In this document: piece by piece, positions 9,001 through 15,660 of the stretch
How the letters are laid out: each line of letters begins with the position of its first letter
Position numbering within the stretch: the stretch's first letter is position 1
Assembly (NCBI RefSeq): GCF_900604945.1
Contig: NZ_UWPB01000001.1
Coordinates: 930,001-994,000 of the forward strand
Direction of reading: 5' to 3'
Origin: Ruminococcus sp. Marseille-P6503
GTDB lineage: Bacteria; Bacillota; Clostridia; Oscillospirales; Ruminococcaceae
Length of the DNA: 64,000 nt
Notes under the pieces: model-generated
Told to the model about the DNA's origin: nothing
The model's database searches: none
The model's input: only the letters and a program-made list of their open reading frames with translations
Position numbers and translations under genes: made by a program

Positions 9001-11299
9001 CCGTAGGGCGTTATTTGGAAAAATAGCGACCGGAGATTATGACGCAGTTATTATCGGTCATTCTCAGCTAATTAACATTCCTATGTCCCAAGAGCGTCAG
9101 GTAGCTTTCCTTGAGAGACAGCTTGATGATATAACTACTGGTTTAGCCGAGGTAAAATACAGTAGGGGTGAAACTTTTCAAATCAAGCAAATGGAAAGAA
9201 CTCGAAAAACTCTTGAAGAAAAGCTGAAAAAACTCACTGAGACCCCTAAAAGAGATAATATTGTTACATTTGAAGAAATGGGCATTGACAAGCTTGTGAT
9301 CGACGAGGCGCATGCTTTTAAAAATTTGTATTTGCATACGAAAATGAATAATGTTGCAGGACTTTCTGCTGCCGGAGCTGCAAAAACCGAAGATCTGTAT
9401 ATGAAATGCGAATACATAAATGAGAAAACTAATTGCAGAGGCTTAGTTTTTGCAACAGGAACGCCATTAACTAAATCTATAACGGAAATATACACCCTTC
9501 AGCGTTATTTACAACCTGAATATTTGAAAAAAACAAATTTGTATCATTTTGATTCATGGGCTTCTACGTTTGGAGAAACAGTAACTGCCACTGAACTTGC
9601 TCCTGAAGGAACAGGGTATAGATTGAAAACACGTTTTTCACGTTTTTATAATTTACCTGAACTTATGGCTGCGTTTAAATTAGTCGCTGATATAAAAACA
9701 TCTGATATGCTTAATCTACCAGTACCTAAGTGTAACGTTCACAATATAAGTGCCGAACCTTCGGAAATTCAGGAACAGCTTATTAAAAATCTGAGCAAAA
9801 GAGCAGCTAAAATACACTCTGGTGAAGTAAACCGCGATCAAGATAATATGCTGAATATAACAAATGATGGTCGTAAAATCGGATTAGATCAACGTATTAT
9901 TAACTCCGATTTTGAAGATAATCCAAATTCCAAAGTTAATCTATGTGTTAAAAATGTATATAAAATTTGGCATGATACCGCCGATAATCGTTTAACTCAG
10001 CTTATTTTTTGCGACTTCTCAACTCCAACTGGAAAGTCTGAATTTAATATTTATGATGACATCAGAGACAAACTGATTGCACAAGGAGTACCGCGCGATG
10101 AAATCGCATTTATTCATGATTATAATACAGAGATTCGCAAAAAAAATCTCTTTGAAAAGGTACGCAGCGGCGATATACGGATTCTTCTTGGATCAACCGC
10201 AAAAATGGGGGCGGGTACTAATGTGCAAAATAAACTCATAGCTACTCATGACTTGGATGCTCCATGGAATCCGTCAGATTTGGAACAACGTTTAGGACGG
10301 ATGGTTCGCAGAGGAAATACTAATGACGAGGTAAATTTGTATCGCTATGTCACCAAAAATACTTTTGACGCATATTTATTTCAAATGCTTGAAAATAAGC
10401 AACGACCGATAAGTCAGATCATGACTTCAAGATCTGCAATGCGTTCATGTGACGATATTGACGAAGCAGTTTTGAATTATGCCGAAGTTAAGGCTTTATG
10501 TGCAGGAAATCCGTTGATTAAGGAAAAGATGGAATTAGATATTGAGATTACAAAGCTACAGTCGCTTAAAGCTTCGTATCTTAATAATGTATATCGCATG
10601 GAAGACGATGTGCTTAATAAGTATCCAAAGGAAATTACATTTTGGAAATCCAAAATTTACAATTTGCAAAAGGACATTGATATTTCAATGAAATATCCAA
10701 TTATTAAGGATAGCGATAATAAAAGGGTTATGACAGATTTGGTTATCAACGGAGTTACATTTACCAGCAAAAATGAGGCTGTTGAAGCTATTAATCAAGC
10801 TATAAAGAAAGCTCTGGATCATAAAGATACTTCTCCTTTTGCCCATTATCGCGGCTTTGATGTAGCGGCTGCACACAATCCGATAACTCTTGATGACGAA
10901 CTTTTATTATCCGGCAATGGAACATATCGCTTAGAGATAAATTTATTGAGTTCCGGTATAATAACCAAAATGGATAACTGTATAAAGAATTTTTCAAAGG
11001 AGTTATCAGAATCTAAAAAACAGCTGGGCATTGCAGAAAAAAATCTTGCTCAAGCAAAAGAGGAAATAAAGAAGCCATTTCTGCAGGACTCGGAACTTAA
11101 TTCTAAGCTTAAACGTGCAGCAGAGTTGACGGTACTGCTTGAACTCAATGATAAAACCGAAAATGGATTGGAAAAGGAGGAAAAAAAAGAATCTGTCCGA
11201 AAAAAAATAAAGGAAAATCAAGCAATAATAAAAAATCGGGATATTCAAAAAGAATTGCTTAAAAATGAACGTCCTGAGAAAATCTGTTCTGGAGAATAG
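3026..11299 (+). CDS. Giant ArdC-like / N6-adenine methylase / SNF2-type helicase polyprotein
   Basis: About 2757 residues. I start at the ATG at 3026, 5 bases after GGAGGT, rather than at an upstream GTG. Seen in order: an ArdC-like N-terminal domain (about 20-110, FENQLMIFKYNPYAKSCATFEQW); a Gly/Ser/Arg/Asn-rich linker (about 220-440); long alpha-rich regions of the large polyvalent protein type; VGWGGLPQAFS; a Rossmann methylase with motif I EPSAGIGNF (about 1243) and motif IV-like GNVPFGGF (about 1306); Walker A GAGKT (about 1932); DEAH (about 2092); ATGTPLTKS; and QRLGRMVRRGN (about 2420). Such proteins are hallmark genes of Clostridia conjugative elements; protection of incoming DNA from restriction is the usual inference. 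The linker DNA is also read in another frame (see 3693-4316). A TTGACT-17-TACAAT promoter ends at 3014, so transcripts from it would be almost leaderless. Confidence 0.9.
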   Translation: MNSKKINEIKTSLPILQSYIFSDIKTYKKFLRLAGYTYEYTFENQLMIFKYNPYAKSCATFEQWTSEFDRRINSKSQGIPVIIDGKLEYLFDSSSTSKKYDYQPDEPVVWQLDDNNTEKVTAELQYDFTNANHIANAIRLETNKLTFKSEAQKELILNSVAYVVCERCGVNGDELIDDDIVSILKSSRSNTVDIGNYVNRLSRTFLQKIENCLDNNTERTDNHERENHQRNSSRADTRHGGMVGRHTVRGERNVYAGRERGSISVLSDFNGKADSRGDNSGNADGFHGRANGIGNEHRESLQPGTSRELGNGVDASFSENAVLQRGRSLDIGQNGSSVNEIRSDRSEAYEDFSKRAVQGFENVEDVGIVSGEARRYLSTENRSSDGANNEKRRSERRTSEERLDEIQSDVEHEQAGSGGNNPSGNDLRSVNSNAAGTTIPAVTFYNKDQNIIGTVNVRYIKAKRYRKFDTPTAIRIAEQFEKSNISYSGKIEDNFTTLTFSNDDMLRCKAIISQIERSLQENAKELKHSAARLNPVTDQYNSLQIIKDVQKALKDLYNDDAHEGEVNGGYDWKNFISSLDVVSKHNPGEIRTLINVSGAVTLLQRASEMNSGTSTEKEYTFANEILEKIINDYHSTIINPSEHTDQLSVFDNFVPISDTEKKLADNAEDNILLVNDFKKFAVGSLQDNLTIRNAHQNSDNAEFQLEVHNAVNDLLTDLIAGNQQIEGYAFNDISVFYDKFFADETMQKDIYRSVIEDVDTSLQQLEKARIIAKEQGIPFSDKFSNGLDDDDPNIYTYDGGMSPEDFYKWQLLNELAEITGAEDGTPYKLIETFEQNHENAENLIFEILNDNELAHKVFTVISNSRYMKNTASDSVTKSTEDNLPTITCEWSESNYFEDGKTYTVYEFDKLMKQADDEMVAGAKAAIEKYGSSEAWYSSNDYDEFTQFKGYNKVKFTLNMPNGTSFTERQDVGDGYGGVIDFLRQYSSYKSIIPLLESVRDLQKAEVILDKTISEKAQLEVSQTTIEAEKKSEVTNYKETDFTGNQLSLFDNSISFEESKNEHQTIITSENQIDSEAAEPRTNIESLKKQFVKYSSDNTIYGKKTYERLKNALTENSIDVRSLEKNDYHIFETAERYGAKTNFRNNITAIRLLKQIESENRFADSKEQQILAKYVGWGGLPQAFSHENEKWKKEYIELKDLLTEKEYRDAATSTLSSFYTDYNIINQIYDCLINMGFEYGSILEPSAGIGNFIGSMPVEMYKQSKITAIELDSIAARIAKLLYPSANVQINGFEKTQLEDNSFDLAIGNVPFGGFSVFDPKYDSHKFMLHDYFFAKSIDKVRPGGIVAFITSTGTMDKKSTDVRKYIDERAEFIGAVRLPGSAFATTEASADIIFLKVRKKPEYTKSEWIETDIAADGFTINKYFLYHPEMVLGKRVAVNKMYGRSDSAMYVPFDNNNDISDLLHKALQNIKTDYNAQRVFTKDKNENGRIKAPEHLQDTRNYSYIIFDDKLAFYKDGYIDFVNVTEREESKYRQLIAVRDSLRKLIALQLNESTSDEQLNEQRNNLSAEYDKFVKKFGYINSRNNINLFKNDNSAMLLTSLEIFNDKGFERKADIFFKRTISPRHVPDRADSAYEALIISMSEKARVDIDYISDLCGKSYQEVIDELRNVIYPNPEKFDGYGNVIYELADEYLSGDIREKLSAAKKAAEKNPLYEANINALNEAMPQPLTAAEIEVRLGATWIDHEYIRQFVYELLQTPVSLQYLDTLPPRLNNDRIDIEYSEFTARWNVSNFKRDNDNVRSSNIYGTQRISAYEIIQKTLNLHDIKVYDTYYDSDGKPQKTLNKSATIEAQQKQTLICQEFKNWIFRDSERRNKLVAKYNRLFNSIRPRTYDGSFLKFVGMNPEIQLKKHQKDAVAHGLFGGNELLAHVVGAGKTFEMAAIVMEGKRLGLHNKSLIVVPNHITEQFADEFMNLYPGANLLVAKKTDFAKENRRALFGKIATGDYDAVIIGHSQLINIPMSQERQVAFLERQLDDITTGLAEVKYSRGETFQIKQMERTRKTLEEKLKKLTETPKRDNIVTFEEMGIDKLVIDEAHAFKNLYLHTKMNNVAGLSAAGAAKTEDLYMKCEYINEKTNCRGLVFATGTPLTKSITEIYTLQRYLQPEYLKKTNLYHFDSWASTFGETVTATELAPEGTGYRLKTRFSRFYNLPELMAAFKLVADIKTSDMLNLPVPKCNVHNISAEPSEIQEQLIKNLSKRAAKIHSGEVNRDQDNMLNITNDGRKIGLDQRIINSDFEDNPNSKVNLCVKNVYKIWHDTADNRLTQLIFCDFSTPTGKSEFNIYDDIRDKLIAQGVPRDEIAFIHDYNTEIRKKNLFEKVRSGDIRILLGSTAKMGAGTNVQNKLIATHDLDAPWNPSDLEQRLGRMVRRGNTNDEVNLYRYVTKNTFDAYLFQMLENKQRPISQIMTSRSAMRSCDDIDEAVLNYAEVKALCAGNPLIKEKMELDIEITKLQSLKASYLNNVYRMEDDVLNKYPKEITFWKSKIYNLQKDIDISMKYPIIKDSDNKRVMTDLVINGVTFTSKNEAVEAINQAIKKALDHKDTSPFAHYRGFDVAAAHNPITLDDELLLSGNGTYRLEINLLSSGIITKMDNCIKNFSKELSESKKQLGIAEKNLAQAKEEIKKPFLQDSELNSKLKRAAELTVLLELNDKTENGLEKEEKKESVRKKIKENQAIIKNRDIQKELLKNERPEKICSGE
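3693..4316 (+). CDS. tnpV: TnpV-like protein encoded out of frame inside the giant polyprotein gene
   Basis: A 207-residue frame nested entirely in the linker part of the 3026-11299 gene. The ATG at 3693 follows AAAGGACGG at good spacing, better than the ATG at 3651. The C-terminal 100 residues match the TnpV family of small transposon-borne proteins: a run of helices with ELYKDLKTSKMLGLYLAKLD, then DLLTEQIMKRDEV, then the family-end signature EAEEIILQEMIYDQ. It is a well-formed protein (mixed hydrophobic and acidic), whereas the host frame here reads as low-complexity Arg/Gly/Ser/Asn. Local GC is higher than in the flanks. This suggests that the TnpV frame is the constrained one and the host linker is its by-product. 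The role of TnpV is not known. Confidence 0.7.
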   Translation: MKEKIINGIRHVQIPGTEEWLADTLFEENGTYMLDEREGRFQYYPISMEKLTPEEITPEMRMAFMAELTESEMNTENRYSLGRRENWEMELMPRSLRTLYYKEGDHWILDKTAVPSTKYAQIALKHMKTSQKELYKDLKTSKMLGLYLAKLDDTCQQKIDLLTEQIMKRDEVNAELQKKDWMKYSQMLNMSKLEAEEIILQEMIYDQ

Positions 11300-11311
11300 T
11301 ATTAACGATCA

Positions 11312-11354
11312 AAAGACCATACCGCCTTTCACAATGGCGGTATGGTCTTTTTTT
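11312..11354. terminator. Bidirectional rho-independent terminator
   Basis: A perfect 15-bp stem (AAAGACCATACCGCC / GGCGGTATGGTCTTT) with a 9-base loop, an A-run on the left and a T-run on the right. It lies between the convergent giant polyprotein gene (plus) and parB (minus) and fits termination from both sides. Confidence 0.9.
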
Positions 11355-11441
11355 GTTGCATTTTATTCAGTATTCCGATATTTTTCTATGATGTATAACA
11401 AATATAAGTCTTTTAAACTTATCAGAAAAATTCTTTATTTT

Positions 11442-12374
11442 CTATGCTTTTGCAAAATAAAGCTCAAGAGCCTTTTCAATTATTTCGGAAATTTCATCTG
11501 CATTAGCTTTCTCATCAAAGAATTTACTATAGATTTCACTATTTATCCTTACAGTCCTGTTTTTTGGAATAGTTTGCGTTACATCGGTCATTTTTCCCGA
11601 TAAAATTTTTACAACAGTAAGTTGATCCAAGCCTTGAAGTTTATCATATTGACGCAGCTGCTCAGATTTTTTCATATCAATCTTATATATTTTCGCAAAC
11701 TTAATCAACATTTCTTGAATTTCCTGCGGAAGATATGATATGTTTACAGCCGCTCTGACCGAAATTGTTTTATCGTCTACAAGAGGTTTAAGCCCGTCTA
11801 TAAGCATATTTATTCTTAGCAACCGTGCAACGGAATCTTTACTCATGCGATATTCGTCTTTGAGCTTTTGCGCGGTTGTAAGCGTTTCTTTTTCTGAGGA
11901 ATATTCGCCTTTCTCCATTCTGTGCAGTTCCTCAATAATATCATTTCTCTTGCCTTGTGAAAACATCTGACTATGACGCATTGCTATAACTGCCGCTTGT
12001 TCTGAGATTTTAAGATTATCAAATCCTCTTTGCATAAGATTGGATTCAATGACGTACATTTCTGCTTCTTCCTCTGTAAGACCGTCTTTGATGATTGCCG
12101 GAACAGTCTGCTTTCCTGCCAGAATTGAAGCATTCCAACGGTTATGTCCTATAAGTATTTCATATTTGCCATTAAGCGGTTGAACGATGATCGGAATAAG
12201 CACACCATTGTCCTTTATGCTTGATACCATATCGTCAAGCCTCTCGCCGCTGTAAAGCTCGAATTTGTGATTGTGATAAGGTACAAGCATATCGCAGGGT
12301 ATCTGCTTGACCTGATTTTCCGTCGCAACGGACGGCGTACTGAGCATTGCTCCCAAATCAAATGCTGCTGTCAT
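11442..12374 (-). CDS. parB: ParB-family partition protein
   Basis: A 310-residue ParB/Spo0J-type protein. The N-terminal ParB nuclease/CTPase-like fold is seen at residues about 22-115: LVPYHNHKFELYSGERLDDM, then GVLIPIIVQPL, then IGHNRWNASILAG (the GxxR-type motif) and ESNLMQRGFDNL. A central helix-turn-helix part follows (KDEYRMSKDSVARLLRI, about 165-185). The C-terminal 50 residues may dimerise. The ATG follows GGAGG with a 9-base spacer. The gene starts 34 bases after parA on the same strand. With ParA it would segregate or stabilise the element, by binding a parS-like site and stimulating ParA (family knowledge). Confidence 0.93.
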   Translation of the reverse strand: MTAAFDLGAMLSTPSVATENQVKQIPCDMLVPYHNHKFELYSGERLDDMVSSIKDNGVLIPIIVQPLNGKYEILIGHNRWNASILAGKQTVPAIIKDGLTEEEAEMYVIESNLMQRGFDNLKISEQAAVIAMRHSQMFSQGKRNDIIEELHRMEKGEYSSEKETLTTAQKLKDEYRMSKDSVARLLRINMLIDGLKPLVDDKTISVRAAVNISYLPQEIQEMLIKFAKIYKIDMKKSEQLRQYDKLQGLDQLTVVKILSGKMTDVTQTIPKNRTVRINSEIYSKFFDEKANADEISEIIEKALELYFAKA

Positions 12375-12408
12375 TTCTTTTTCCTCCGTTTCTGCCTGAA
12401 CCTATTTT

Positions 12409-13209
12409 TCAGCTTTTACTTGTTCCCTGTTTACTTAAACAAATAATTTCTTCTGATAATTCAGTGTATTCATCACCAAGTCTGTTTTTCATCTTACATA
12501 ATGCATTTCCACTCTCTGTGGATTTAGCAGCTTCAACAGATTTATGTATTACTGTGCGGAATAAATTGTTGTATTCGTCAGAAAGCTTTCTAAGAGCGGT
12601 TTTACTGACGATAGTGTTATCTACCATTGTTGGCAGTACACCTATCAGAGTAAGTGTTGGATTGATTGTAGCGCGTATTTGGTAATAAAGAGAATTAAGA
12701 GCCTGTAAGCCATCCATTGCAAATTTTTGAGTTTGTACAGGAATAATCATTCCACTTGCCGCAGTTAGGGCGTTAATAAGCAGTATACCGAGAGACGGTA
12801 GGCAATCGATAAGAACGTAATCGAAATCCTCCATAACGCTGTCTGAAAGTATACGCTTTAATATTGTCTCTCTCGCAAGAGCTGTTGACATAACGGTCTC
12901 GGCGTTCGCAAGATTGATGTCGGCAGGTAGATAGTAAAGGTTGTTCAATTCGTTATATCTGATACATGACTTTACGATTTCGGCGGAAACCATTGCTTTT
13001 GAAGCTACCTCCGTTATGAGCTGCGTCATCGTAGGTTTATTGTCCGCATCCACAAATCCGAGGTATTCTGAAAGATTAGCCTGCGGATCTAAATCTACAA
13101 GTAACACCTTTTTGTCAAATTTAAGCGCAAGAGCAGCTCCAAGATTGAATGTGGTTGTGGTTTTTCCTACTCCACCCTTTTGATTGCAGATCGCTATTAC
13201 TTTACTCAT
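12409..13209 (-). CDS. parA: ParA-family partition ATPase
   Basis: A 266-residue Walker-type ATPase. The deviant Walker A motif KGGVGKTT lies at residues 10-17, Walker A' DLDPQANLSEYLG at about 40-52, and the Walker B-like DYVLIDCLPSLG at about 128-139. The length is standard for a small (type Ib/Soj-like) ParA without an N-terminal helix-turn-helix domain, so autoregulation would need another protein. The start overlaps the end of the small upstream gene by 8 bases, which implies translational coupling. It would form a nucleoid-bound gradient that moves ParB-bound DNA (family knowledge). In integrated elements such pairs stabilise the excised circle. Confidence 0.95.
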   Translation of the reverse strand: MSKVIAICNQKGGVGKTTTTFNLGAALALKFDKKVLLVDLDPQANLSEYLGFVDADNKPTMTQLITEVASKAMVSAEIVKSCIRYNELNNLYYLPADINLANAETVMSTALARETILKRILSDSVMEDFDYVLIDCLPSLGILLINALTAASGMIIPVQTQKFAMDGLQALNSLYYQIRATINPTLTLIGVLPTMVDNTIVSKTALRKLSDEYNNLFRTVIHKSVEAAKSTESGNALCKMKNRLGDEYTELSEEIICLSKQGTSKS

Positions 13210-13426
13210 TTTTGTCTTCCTCCATTAAATTTTTATATACATTTGTTATAAAACCTTCGATTATTTCTTTTCGCTCAATACAATCAGCATTCTTTGTAAT
13301 GTTGTAGAGAAAGCGATGGACGATAGTCTCGCACTCTAATAACATATCGTATATTGAGCCTTCTGCTTTAAAATTTAAAGCTACTCCGTTAATTTCATTA
13401 AGAAATTTTGCGTTAGCTTCAATCAT
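13202..13426 (-). CDS. Small protein of unknown function heading the par operon
   Basis: A 74-residue protein, mostly helical, weakly acidic, with no recognised motif. I prefer the ATG at 13426, about 8 bases after GAGAG, to the GTG at 13435, which would almost touch the site. Its stop overlaps the parA start by 8 bases, so it is the first cistron of a small-gene/parA/parB operon. First cistrons of such operons are often regulators or accessory partition factors; that is inference only. Confidence 0.65.
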   Translation of the reverse strand: MIEANAKFLNEINGVALNFKAEGSIYDMLLECETIVHRFLYNITKNADCIERKEIIEGFITNVYKNLMEEDKNE

Positions 13427-13445
13427 TTTTTTCACTCTCTTTCTG

Positions 13446-13470
13446 ACTTATTCGCCAGTGGCGAATAAGT
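13446..13470. repeat. Inverted repeat in the leader of the par operon (candidate operator or parS)
   Basis: Perfect 11-bp arms ACTTATTCGCC / GGCGAATAAGT around a 3-base centre AGT. It lies 20 bases before the first par-operon gene and 16 bases downstream of its promoter. The position suits a binding site for a partition or regulatory protein of the operon. A role as parS cannot be decided from one copy. Confidence 0.6.
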
Positions 13471-13485
13471 TGTTTTTATGATTAT

Positions 13486-13514
13486 AGAATATCATACTGC
13501 TGTCAGTATGTCAA
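13486..13514 (-). promoter_or_regulatory. Promoter of the par operon with an internal operator-like repeat
   Basis: On the minus strand: TTGACA (13509-13514), 17-base spacer, TATTCT (13486-13491). The spacer holds a 7-bp inverted repeat CATACTG / CAGTATG (13493-13499 and 13504-13510), placed exactly where a repressor would block RNA polymerase. With the leader repeat at 13446-13470 this suggests tight autoregulation. Confidence 0.65.
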
Positions 13515-13562
13515 TAAGCATAAGTAACAAAATATTACTTGAATATTTAGTTATTTTTTATA

Positions 13563-13591
13563 TTGCTATCAATATTTTAAAATGGTATAAT
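13563..13591 (+). promoter_or_regulatory. Promoter of the ribbon-helix-helix gene
   Basis: TTGCTA (13563-13568), 17-base spacer, TATAAT (13586-13591). It lies 12 bases before GGAGGTGAT and the TTG start at 13616. Confidence 0.65.
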
Positions 13592-13615
13592 ATAAAAGAT
13601 TTTGGAGGTGATAGC

Positions 13616-13804
13616 TTGGCATATTCGGACGCCAACCGCAGAGCTGTGAATAAGTATAACAAGAAAAATTACAAGGTAATCACTGTCAGAGTAAAAAAAG
13701 GCGAGGAGATTCGCATTCAACAAAGAGCTGATTCACTTGGTCTGAGTGTTAATAAGTATATTCTTAATCTGATCGACAAAGATATCGAAGAAGCTTATGA
13801 TTAG
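13616..13804 (+). CDS. Small ribbon-helix-helix-like protein
   Basis: A 62-residue basic protein starting at TTG 13616, just after GGAGGTGAT. A longer in-frame extension to 13478 is hydrophobic, overlaps the promoter and is rejected. The beta-strand KVITVRVKKGEE and the following helices (IRIQQRADSLGLSVNKYILNL) are typical of Arc/CopG-type DNA-binding proteins. It is divergent from the par operon and convergent with the relaxase gene (2-base gap). It could be a copy-control or partition repressor, or a relaxosome accessory protein (inference). Confidence 0.75.
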   Translation: MAYSDANRRAVNKYNKKNYKVITVRVKKGEEIRIQQRADSLGLSVNKYILNLIDKDIEEAYD

Positions 13805-13805
13805 A

Positions 13806-15176
13806 TTATCTTGAGCGGTTGTTATCCTTTTCTTTTACTTCTTTTTCAGGCTCTTCGGTACGCATATACTTATCGAGCTGCCGCCTCATTTTTTCAAGTT
13901 TATACGCTTCTTTTTTCGACTGGCTGTATTCTGAATACAGTCGGTCTTTTTTTTCTTTCAACTCATCGATCTGTTTTTGAATAATTGAAATCTGGGGAAG
14001 TTTTTTTCTCCCGAATTGTTTTCTCAGTTGTTCAACAGCTTCCTCATACAGCATTATATTGCTTTCGTTTTCTCTGAAAAATTTTTCTTTATTTTTTGCC
14101 GTTTTATACTTATCATACAGTGGTTTTAATTCGTTATATTCTTTCAAGTTTCTGACTGATATTTGCAACGAATTTATTTTACTATCAATAGTCTTTATCG
14201 ATTCTCTGGCTTCAATTCTTTGCTCATGCATTTCATCAGTTTTCGCTAAAAGTTGGCTGTCATTGCTTATTCCATGCTCAGATAAATAGCTGAGTATTTC
14301 CGCTGCTGCTTTGAAATTCTTCAATTTAGCCCAATGCTCCAGACCATCGCCTTGTCTGAATTTTTCCTGAGAAGTATCAATAATTTGCGGAAGATTAAGT
14401 GACTGCATGAATTCACGACGTCGTCCAGTATTTTTTTCAATACGCTCTATAATTTTTTCTTCCGTATAGTAATAACCTAATGTTTTTGAACGAGTATACC
14501 GCTGCTGTCCCGGAGCTTTAAATTTCAAATAAACGCCTTCGTTGTTGACCTCATAGCCAGCTGAACGCATTTTGTTTATAAAATCATCGAAGTTTTTTGC
14601 AGTCCTTATATTTGTGTCGATCTCAGATCTAAGTTTGCTTTTATACGATTTTCCTTCTTTATCTATTAACCATTCATAATAAGATTTTCCTGTTCCCAGA
14701 TAAGCATTTTCAACAATTGAAAGATTCATTTCCTTACATATCTCGTCAGAAATTTTTCTAACGAGATACCACGCTTTTCCGCCGCGATTGTGTTCTGTAT
14801 TAAATGTTCTGCCTGATACCATATTTACAGAATTAAAAATGATATGGTTATGTATTTTTCCCGTGTTTAAATGTGTTGCAATTACATATTCGTACTGTCC
14901 TTTTAATAGTCTATCCGCAAGCTTTTTTCCTGCCTCCATAGCTTCTTCTACTGTTACTTCACCAGCTGCAAACGACTGATATATATGATGTGCAAGTACG
15001 CTGTTCTGACCTGTTCCTTTTGTGCGCTGAGTGAATAACATTTCGGAAGCTGCTGTGGTAGGAGTGCAGGCATAGGATTGAATTGTTCTTCCATTATCCG
15101 TTTTGTATTTGTTACATATATATTTTATTGCAAGATCTAGCGTTTCTGTGATAGCAAAGATACCTGTAACCGCCAT
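13806..15176 (-). CDS. mobA: MOBP-type relaxase (MobA/MobL/VirD2-like nuclease)
   Basis: A 456-residue mobilisation relaxase. The catalytic part is the first 200 residues: an N-terminal strand-helix with YIC..Y candidates for the nicking tyrosine, GQNSVLAHHIYQSF (about 77-90), and the metal-binding His triad in ATHLNTGKIHNHIIFN (about 120-135), the relaxase motif III. RGGKAWYLVRKISDEIC follows. The C-terminal 200 residues are a long charged coiled coil. The start follows GGAGG at 4 bases and overlaps mobC by 40 bases. The protein nicks oriT and pilots the transferred strand (family knowledge). No coupling protein gene is in the window. Confidence 0.92.
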   Translation of the reverse strand: MAVTGIFAITETLDLAIKYICNKYKTDNGRTIQSYACTPTTAASEMLFTQRTKGTGQNSVLAHHIYQSFAAGEVTVEEAMEAGKKLADRLLKGQYEYVIATHLNTGKIHNHIIFNSVNMVSGRTFNTEHNRGGKAWYLVRKISDEICKEMNLSIVENAYLGTGKSYYEWLIDKEGKSYKSKLRSEIDTNIRTAKNFDDFINKMRSAGYEVNNEGVYLKFKAPGQQRYTRSKTLGYYYTEEKIIERIEKNTGRRREFMQSLNLPQIIDTSQEKFRQGDGLEHWAKLKNFKAAAEILSYLSEHGISNDSQLLAKTDEMHEQRIEARESIKTIDSKINSLQISVRNLKEYNELKPLYDKYKTAKNKEKFFRENESNIMLYEEAVEQLRKQFGRKKLPQISIIQKQIDELKEKKDRLYSEYSQSKKEAYKLEKMRRQLDKYMRTEEPEKEVKEKDNNRSR

Positions 15177-15469
15177 ATTTCCTCCATTTTTTCGTTTAAA
15201 GTTTTTAAATCTTCTGCATATAAAGAGTTTGTTGTATTTACTCGTTTTGCAATTTGATTTATGTTATTTGAAATGCTGAAAAGCAATTGATTCATACGCT
15301 TTAACTGTTCAGAATCTACTACTTTTATTTCACCGTCAACAGTCATTTTTCTGACATATGCACTTAAATTTTCTGTGCCGATTATCTGCATTTTTGCATT
15401 GATAATTTCCATTTCCTCTTCAGAAAAATACACATGAATCTGCTGCTTACGTCTACGATTTTTTTGCAT
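15137..15469 (-). CDS. mobC: MobC-like relaxosome accessory protein
   Basis: A 110-residue protein. I start at ATG 15469, which has AGGAG 8 bases upstream; a longer frame would run through the palindromic oriT-like DNA. The N-terminus is very basic (QKNRRRKQQ), followed by IHVYFSEEEMEIINAKM, a ribbon-helix-helix-like start, and a MobC-type helical core with LSAYVRKM and NNINQIAKRVN (the typical family signature). It overlaps the relaxase gene by 40 bases, so the two are coupled. MobC proteins melt or hold oriT for the relaxase (family knowledge). Confidence 0.88.
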   Translation of the reverse strand: MQKNRRRKQQIHVYFSEEEMEIINAKMQIIGTENLSAYVRKMTVDGEIKVVDSEQLKRMNQLLFSISNNINQIAKRVNTTNSLYAEDLKTLNEKMEEIWRLQVSLLSQKR

Positions 15470-15522
15470 TTTGTCATCTCCTGATTTTTTTGGTTTAGGG
15501 GTTTGGGGGCTTCCCCAACAAG

Positions 15523-15566
15523 CAATTTTAACACATTGTTCACTAATGAACAATGTGTTAAAATTG
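15523..15566. repeat. Perfect 20-bp inverted repeat
   Basis: The arms begin CAATTTTAACACATTG and are perfectly complementary over 20 bp with loop CTAA. There is no T-run bias beyond the arms, and the right arm runs straight into a second palindrome, so I read it as a protein-binding or oriT dyad rather than a terminator. Confidence 0.8.
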
Positions 15567-15586
15567 GCAAGTGTGTACACACTTGC
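15567..15586. repeat. Perfect 20-bp palindrome
   Basis: GCAAGTGTGTACACACTTGC is its own reverse complement. It adjoins the 20-bp inverted repeat on its right and is a likely dimer-binding site in the oriT region, for example for MobC or the small ribbon-helix-helix protein. Confidence 0.75.
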
Positions 15587-15660
15587 GATGCTTGCTACTT
15601 TGAAGGTCCGGAAACTCCGCAGAGTGTCCGGTCGCCCAAAGGGCGAAAAAGCGAATTATT

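Larger units (their letters stand above)
15523..15660. other. Candidate oriT region with strong dyad symmetry
   Basis: Directly upstream of mobC lie a perfect 20-bp inverted repeat with a 4-base loop (arms 15523-15542 and 15547-15566), a 20-bp perfect palindrome (15567-15586), and a GC-richer stretch TCCGG...GTCCGGTCGCCC with a short hairpin CGCCC/GGGCG (to about 15645). Relaxosome origins usually sit beside mobC and have such dyads, so oriT is the best reading. The nick site cannot be named from sequence alone. Confidence 0.55.

Noticed and set aside
11265-11603. 112-codon plus-strand ORF after the giant gene
   Set aside because: It crosses the bidirectional terminator and is antisense to parB.
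13478-13615. N-terminal extension of the ribbon-helix-helix gene
   Set aside because: It covers a promoter and ends at a GGAGGTGAT site before TTG 13616; the translated part is hydrophobic and unrelated to the family.
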